In this document: positions 43,574 to 46,030 of the stretch, in pieces
How positions within the stretch are numbered: position 1 is the first letter of the stretch
Layout: each line of letters opens with the position of its first letter
Notes under the pieces: model-generated
Database searches by the model: none
What the model saw: the letters and a program-made list of their open reading frames with translations, nothing else
Told to the model about the DNA's origin: nothing
Translations under genes and position numbers: made by a program
Source: Hypholoma sublateritium FD-334 SS-4
Lineage: Eukaryota > Basidiomycota > Agaricomycetes > Agaricales > Strophariaceae
NCBI GenBank assembly: GCA_000827495.1
Contig: KN817714.1
Coordinates: 1 to 46,030 of the forward strand
Reading direction: 5' to 3'
DNA length: 46,030 nt

Positions 43574-44464
43574 ATGGAAATCAGCTCCTGTTCCGCCTTC
43601 AATCGTCTCAACGCGGACGTAATCCTGGAAATCGTCCGAATCAATGCGAATATGTTCACCGATGAGGATGCACTCACAACCACACGATATGCATCCCAGG
43701 TCTGCCACGCCTGGCGCACTACCATAGTCAACACACCACTAATATGGGCGCGGCTCATCGACTTGGACTCGCTCCACGGCCTCAAAAGCAATGAATGGGG
43801 GCAGGAAATTATACGCCGAAGTGGAACGGAGCTGCTTTGGATCAAAGCAGCAAACGACTGGACGCGCCTCTCGCGCCCCATCGCGGAGCAGCGTCTATTC
43901 TTCCGGAAAATCATAGCCGAGAACTGGGATAGGATACAGAAGCTTATTATCAGCACTCTGGTTCTCGTTCACAGAGAAATGTGGAAGGTTCCACTATGCC
44001 ACCCGGCGCCAACGCTTGAAAAATTCCGTATCCACTCTTCGGACCGGGGCCATAGCAAGACGGTCGCGGTGATGCACCAATTTACGGACCTCTTCTCTGG
44101 GTACGCGCCGAGGCTGCGTGACTTTTCTGCAGATTACCACAAAATCAATTTGAACGCGCGCTGGTTGCGCAATCTGCGTTCTATTCAACTGGACATGGTG
44201 TACAACATCTTCGAATGCCTCAAAGTACTCTCCCACGCATACGACCTAGAAGATATCAAAATTACAGGCAAAACCGCAAGTCAATCAGAGTCGCAAACCC
44301 CACCGCACCCCGTAGTGGATCTCCCAAAATTGAAACGACTCCACCTCTCTCGTCACTTTGATGATATCAACTTTATTCTGGATCATCTCGTTGTTCCGCA
44401 TGGATGCTCGATGTCTCTCCATACTTGGCGTGAAGTTCCAATCCACAGGCATGACCAGGCGTGA
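43574..44464 (+). CDS. F-box-like protein, basidiomycete type
   Basis: Single-exon frame of 296 aa. Residues about 9-57 (NRLNADVILEIVRINANMF ... VCHAWRTTIVNTPLIWARL) match the F-box-like start common in mushroom proteins: a helix with I/V-L-x-E-I, then the CHAWR..I..TP.LW element. The rest has leucine-rich, beta-helix-like spacing (LEKFRIHSSD; LRDFSADYH; LRSIQLDM; LKRLHLS). Such proteins usually act as substrate adaptors of SCF ubiquitin ligases; the substrate is unknown. Family members are often 400-550 aa, so this copy may be cut short at its 3' end; a repeated element begins within 250 bp. The ATG at 43574 is the first in frame. Confidence 0.65.
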   Translation: MEISSCSAFNRLNADVILEIVRINANMFTDEDALTTTRYASQVCHAWRTTIVNTPLIWARLIDLDSLHGLKSNEWGQEIIRRSGTELLWIKAANDWTRLSRPIAEQRLFFRKIIAENWDRIQKLIISTLVLVHREMWKVPLCHPAPTLEKFRIHSSDRGHSKTVAVMHQFTDLFSGYAPRLRDFSADYHKINLNARWLRNLRSIQLDMVYNIFECLKVLSHAYDLEDIKITGKTASQSESQTPPHPVVDLPKLKRLHLSRHFDDINFILDHLVVPHGCSMSLHTWREVPIHRHDQA

Positions 44465-44860
44465 CCTGCGACCTGCGACCTGGTGCCGTCGGCTGATCTC
44501 CCTTCCCAGGCAAACAACAGCACATACCATCTTATCATAATCTTAATTAGTCCTCGCGCGCGCGCGCGTCGCGTCTTAGCGCCCTTCATTATGCTAAGCG
44601 CTCTGCTGTATCACTGTCGTCTGGCTCTACTATTCCTTGTATAAATGAATAAAAAACTGTTATACACTCCTTAATAGCACCAGAACAGCATCTCATTCAA
44701 TATGGCAACCCACCAGTGCAGTAGCCAGTTCCACTGAATATTTCTTGCTCTGGAACATCTTTTCACNGTCGGAAATAATTCAATTTAGANAATANTAATT
44801 TGGAGTCCTGGCTCCTTCGTCCCAAAGTTGGCTCACTCCTTCCTACCAGCCACGTCTGAA
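44465..44860. other. F-box 3' flank and edge of a repeated element
   Basis: Contains a triplicated ACCTGCG motif right after the F-box stop (44465-44482), an alternating CG run (44553-44566), then A/T-rich DNA with three N bases (44767, 44790, 44795) that mark the beginning of another multi-copy element. The boundary probably lies between 44640 and 44767. Confidence 0.4.
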
Positions 44861-46030
44861 ATGTCCGAGCCCATTATCATTGCACTTCCAGCATCTAATC
44901 CTCGTCCTCTCGGTCAGGTGCAGTGCACTACCTGTGGGTCCAACTCCAACTCNGCACCCCAGCTATGTTTGTCCACGTCTGGAGATGACGTTAGAAATTT
45001 TCACCGCTGGTTCCAGAAGGTCAGCCAGGCTTCCTATACAAGATTTCTCTGACCCTGGTCCCTTACCTGTTATTAAATTGCTAGTGTCTTAATCGAAGCT
45101 TTCTTGGAGGCCTTTGCCCTGGTTTTTTATGGCATGGATCCCCAACATCCATTGACAGCATTACGCCGGAGGTTCAAATGTATCTTGCTTATAGAAGAAG
45201 CCTCGAAGACATCCCTTCCACCGAGACCATTCCCTGCCAGGCTCCAAATTGCCAAACTGCTTCAAACACTCCNAGGGCAGCCAACCGTCAATGTCAGCGC
45301 TACACAGTCTGTTGCTCTCAGTGTTGTCGCAATCNAGGAGGATGCAAGGCACATAAAAATAGAGGAGGAGTGGGAGTAGCCGAAGCAATATCTTCTACAC
45401 AGGTGCNCATTCATTTCAAAATAAATTAACATCCATATAGAGTTCTGACCCATTTTAAAATTAGCAGGGTGTCGCCCTGCAGTCCGAGTTCAATTCAGCC
45501 GAGAATATTTCAACACCTACTCCGACTCCTCTCATTACTTCCCAGCCTCGTACCTCATATGCACGACCCCTCAATGAAGTCTATGGAAATGCCTACCAGC
45601 TAGCTCAANACGAGAAGGAAAAAAGGGTAGCAAATTTACTCCTTCGTCAGCAGGCTCTGGAACAGGCCAACAACACTGTTCAAATTATTTTCTGGGCAAA
45701 TGTGAGGCTTTTGGACNGTATATATTCACACTGATGTTGACTGAAATNGGTGGTTCTCCATAGAAAAGGGATGGACCAGTCAGATGCAATCTAGTCACTG
45801 AACAGCCGGGGTTTTTCTACCCAATCCACCATGATTTCCTGATGGATGCTTTACATGGAACAAAGTACATATCCTTTCTCTCAGTCTCAATGGCGTCCTG
45901 GAAGTGGGTTATTCAAGGAGTTGGTGTCCCTATTCCTATCAAAAAAGGCGATTCTATTCTTTTACATGATGCAGCTTTCACCGAGGCTGACTGCCTGACT
46001 ATTGACTCGGAGGTGCAGCTTTATTTGGAC
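44767..46030 (+). mobile_element. repeated element, right part outside the window
   Basis: Ten of the 25 ambiguous bases of the window lie here. Together with a multi-exon gene of non-host appearance, this indicates a multi-copy transposon whose 3' half is not visible. No terminal repeat could be identified. Confidence 0.5.
44861..46030 (+). CDS. transposon-borne gene with Cys-rich motif, partial
   Basis: Runs off the right edge. The likely start is ATG 44861 (MSEPIIIALPASNP), followed by CTTCGSNSN. A later exon (about 45238-45402) encodes CQAPNCQTASN, then NRQCQRYTVCCSQCCRNxGGCKAHK, a Cys/His spacing (CxxxxCxxCCxxxGGCxxH) that looks zinc-binding. After further introns, exons near 45470-45700 (NEVYGNAYQLAQ; LRQQALEQANNTVQIIFWAN) and 45764-46030 (EQPGFFYPIHHDFLMDALHG; SWKWVIQGVGVPIPIKKGDS) continue. 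I do not know the family; similar Cys-rich proteins travel with basidiomycete DNA transposons, which is recollection. Ten N bases in this block show a repeated sequence. Exon joins are provisional. Confidence 0.5.

Noticed and set aside
1..46030. CRISPR arrays, bacterial operons, ribosome-binding sites, tRNA genes
   Set aside because: The window is fungal nuclear DNA with spliceosomal introns; no regularly spaced repeats and no convincing tRNA box A/box B pairs were seen.

Overview
The window is nuclear DNA of a basidiomycete fungus, very probably an Agaricomycete (wood- or litter-associated mushroom or polypore). Reasons: almost every gene is cut by many short GT-AG introns of about 45-65 nt; the gene families are typical of that class (AA7 and AA3_3 oxidoreductases, DUF5648 and DUF6593-like proteins, NACHT/NLR remains, basidiomycete F-box proteins); and the transposons are hAT and Tnp2 (CACTA-like) types. 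The exact species cannot be read from the sequence.

Layout. 1-1375: 3' end of a repeated transposon-borne gene with subterminal TGCCGAC motifs. 1379-2444: decayed piece of a NACHT/NLR gene. 4124-6071 and 6481-9241: two intact, co-oriented flavoenzyme genes, a secreted AA7 berberine-bridge-type oxidase (500 aa) and a GMC alcohol-oxidase-like enzyme (617 aa). 9242-13823: mostly empty, with one small gene of an uncharacterised family marked by a WPGY motif. 13824-17401: a conserved housekeeping pair on a short divergent promoter, SND3/PHO88 (minus) and an SLM1-like BAR/PH protein (plus). 18316-18997: secreted DUF5648 protein. 20527-21196: second WPGY-family paralogue. 22723-26918: a complete hAT element with terminal inverted repeats. 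29852-38646: a DUF3602 (Par32-like) gene whose second intron has been expanded to 7.8 kb by a Tnp2-type transposon on the opposite strand, carrying an apparently intact 1092-aa transposase and two accessory genes. 38780-40212: a DUF6593-like gene and a relic of a paralogue. 43574-44464: F-box-like protein. 44700-46030: another repeated element with a cysteine-rich reading frame that runs off the end.

The best host genes could be joined exon by exon with every phase matching, so AA7, GMC, SND3, SLM1, DUF5648, DUF3602 and both WPGY genes look intact. All 25 ambiguous bases (N) fall inside three transposon blocks and none elsewhere, which marks those elements as multi-copy in the assembly. The most striking structure is the transposon housed inside an intron of the DUF3602 gene; the least understood host genes are the two WPGY paralogues.
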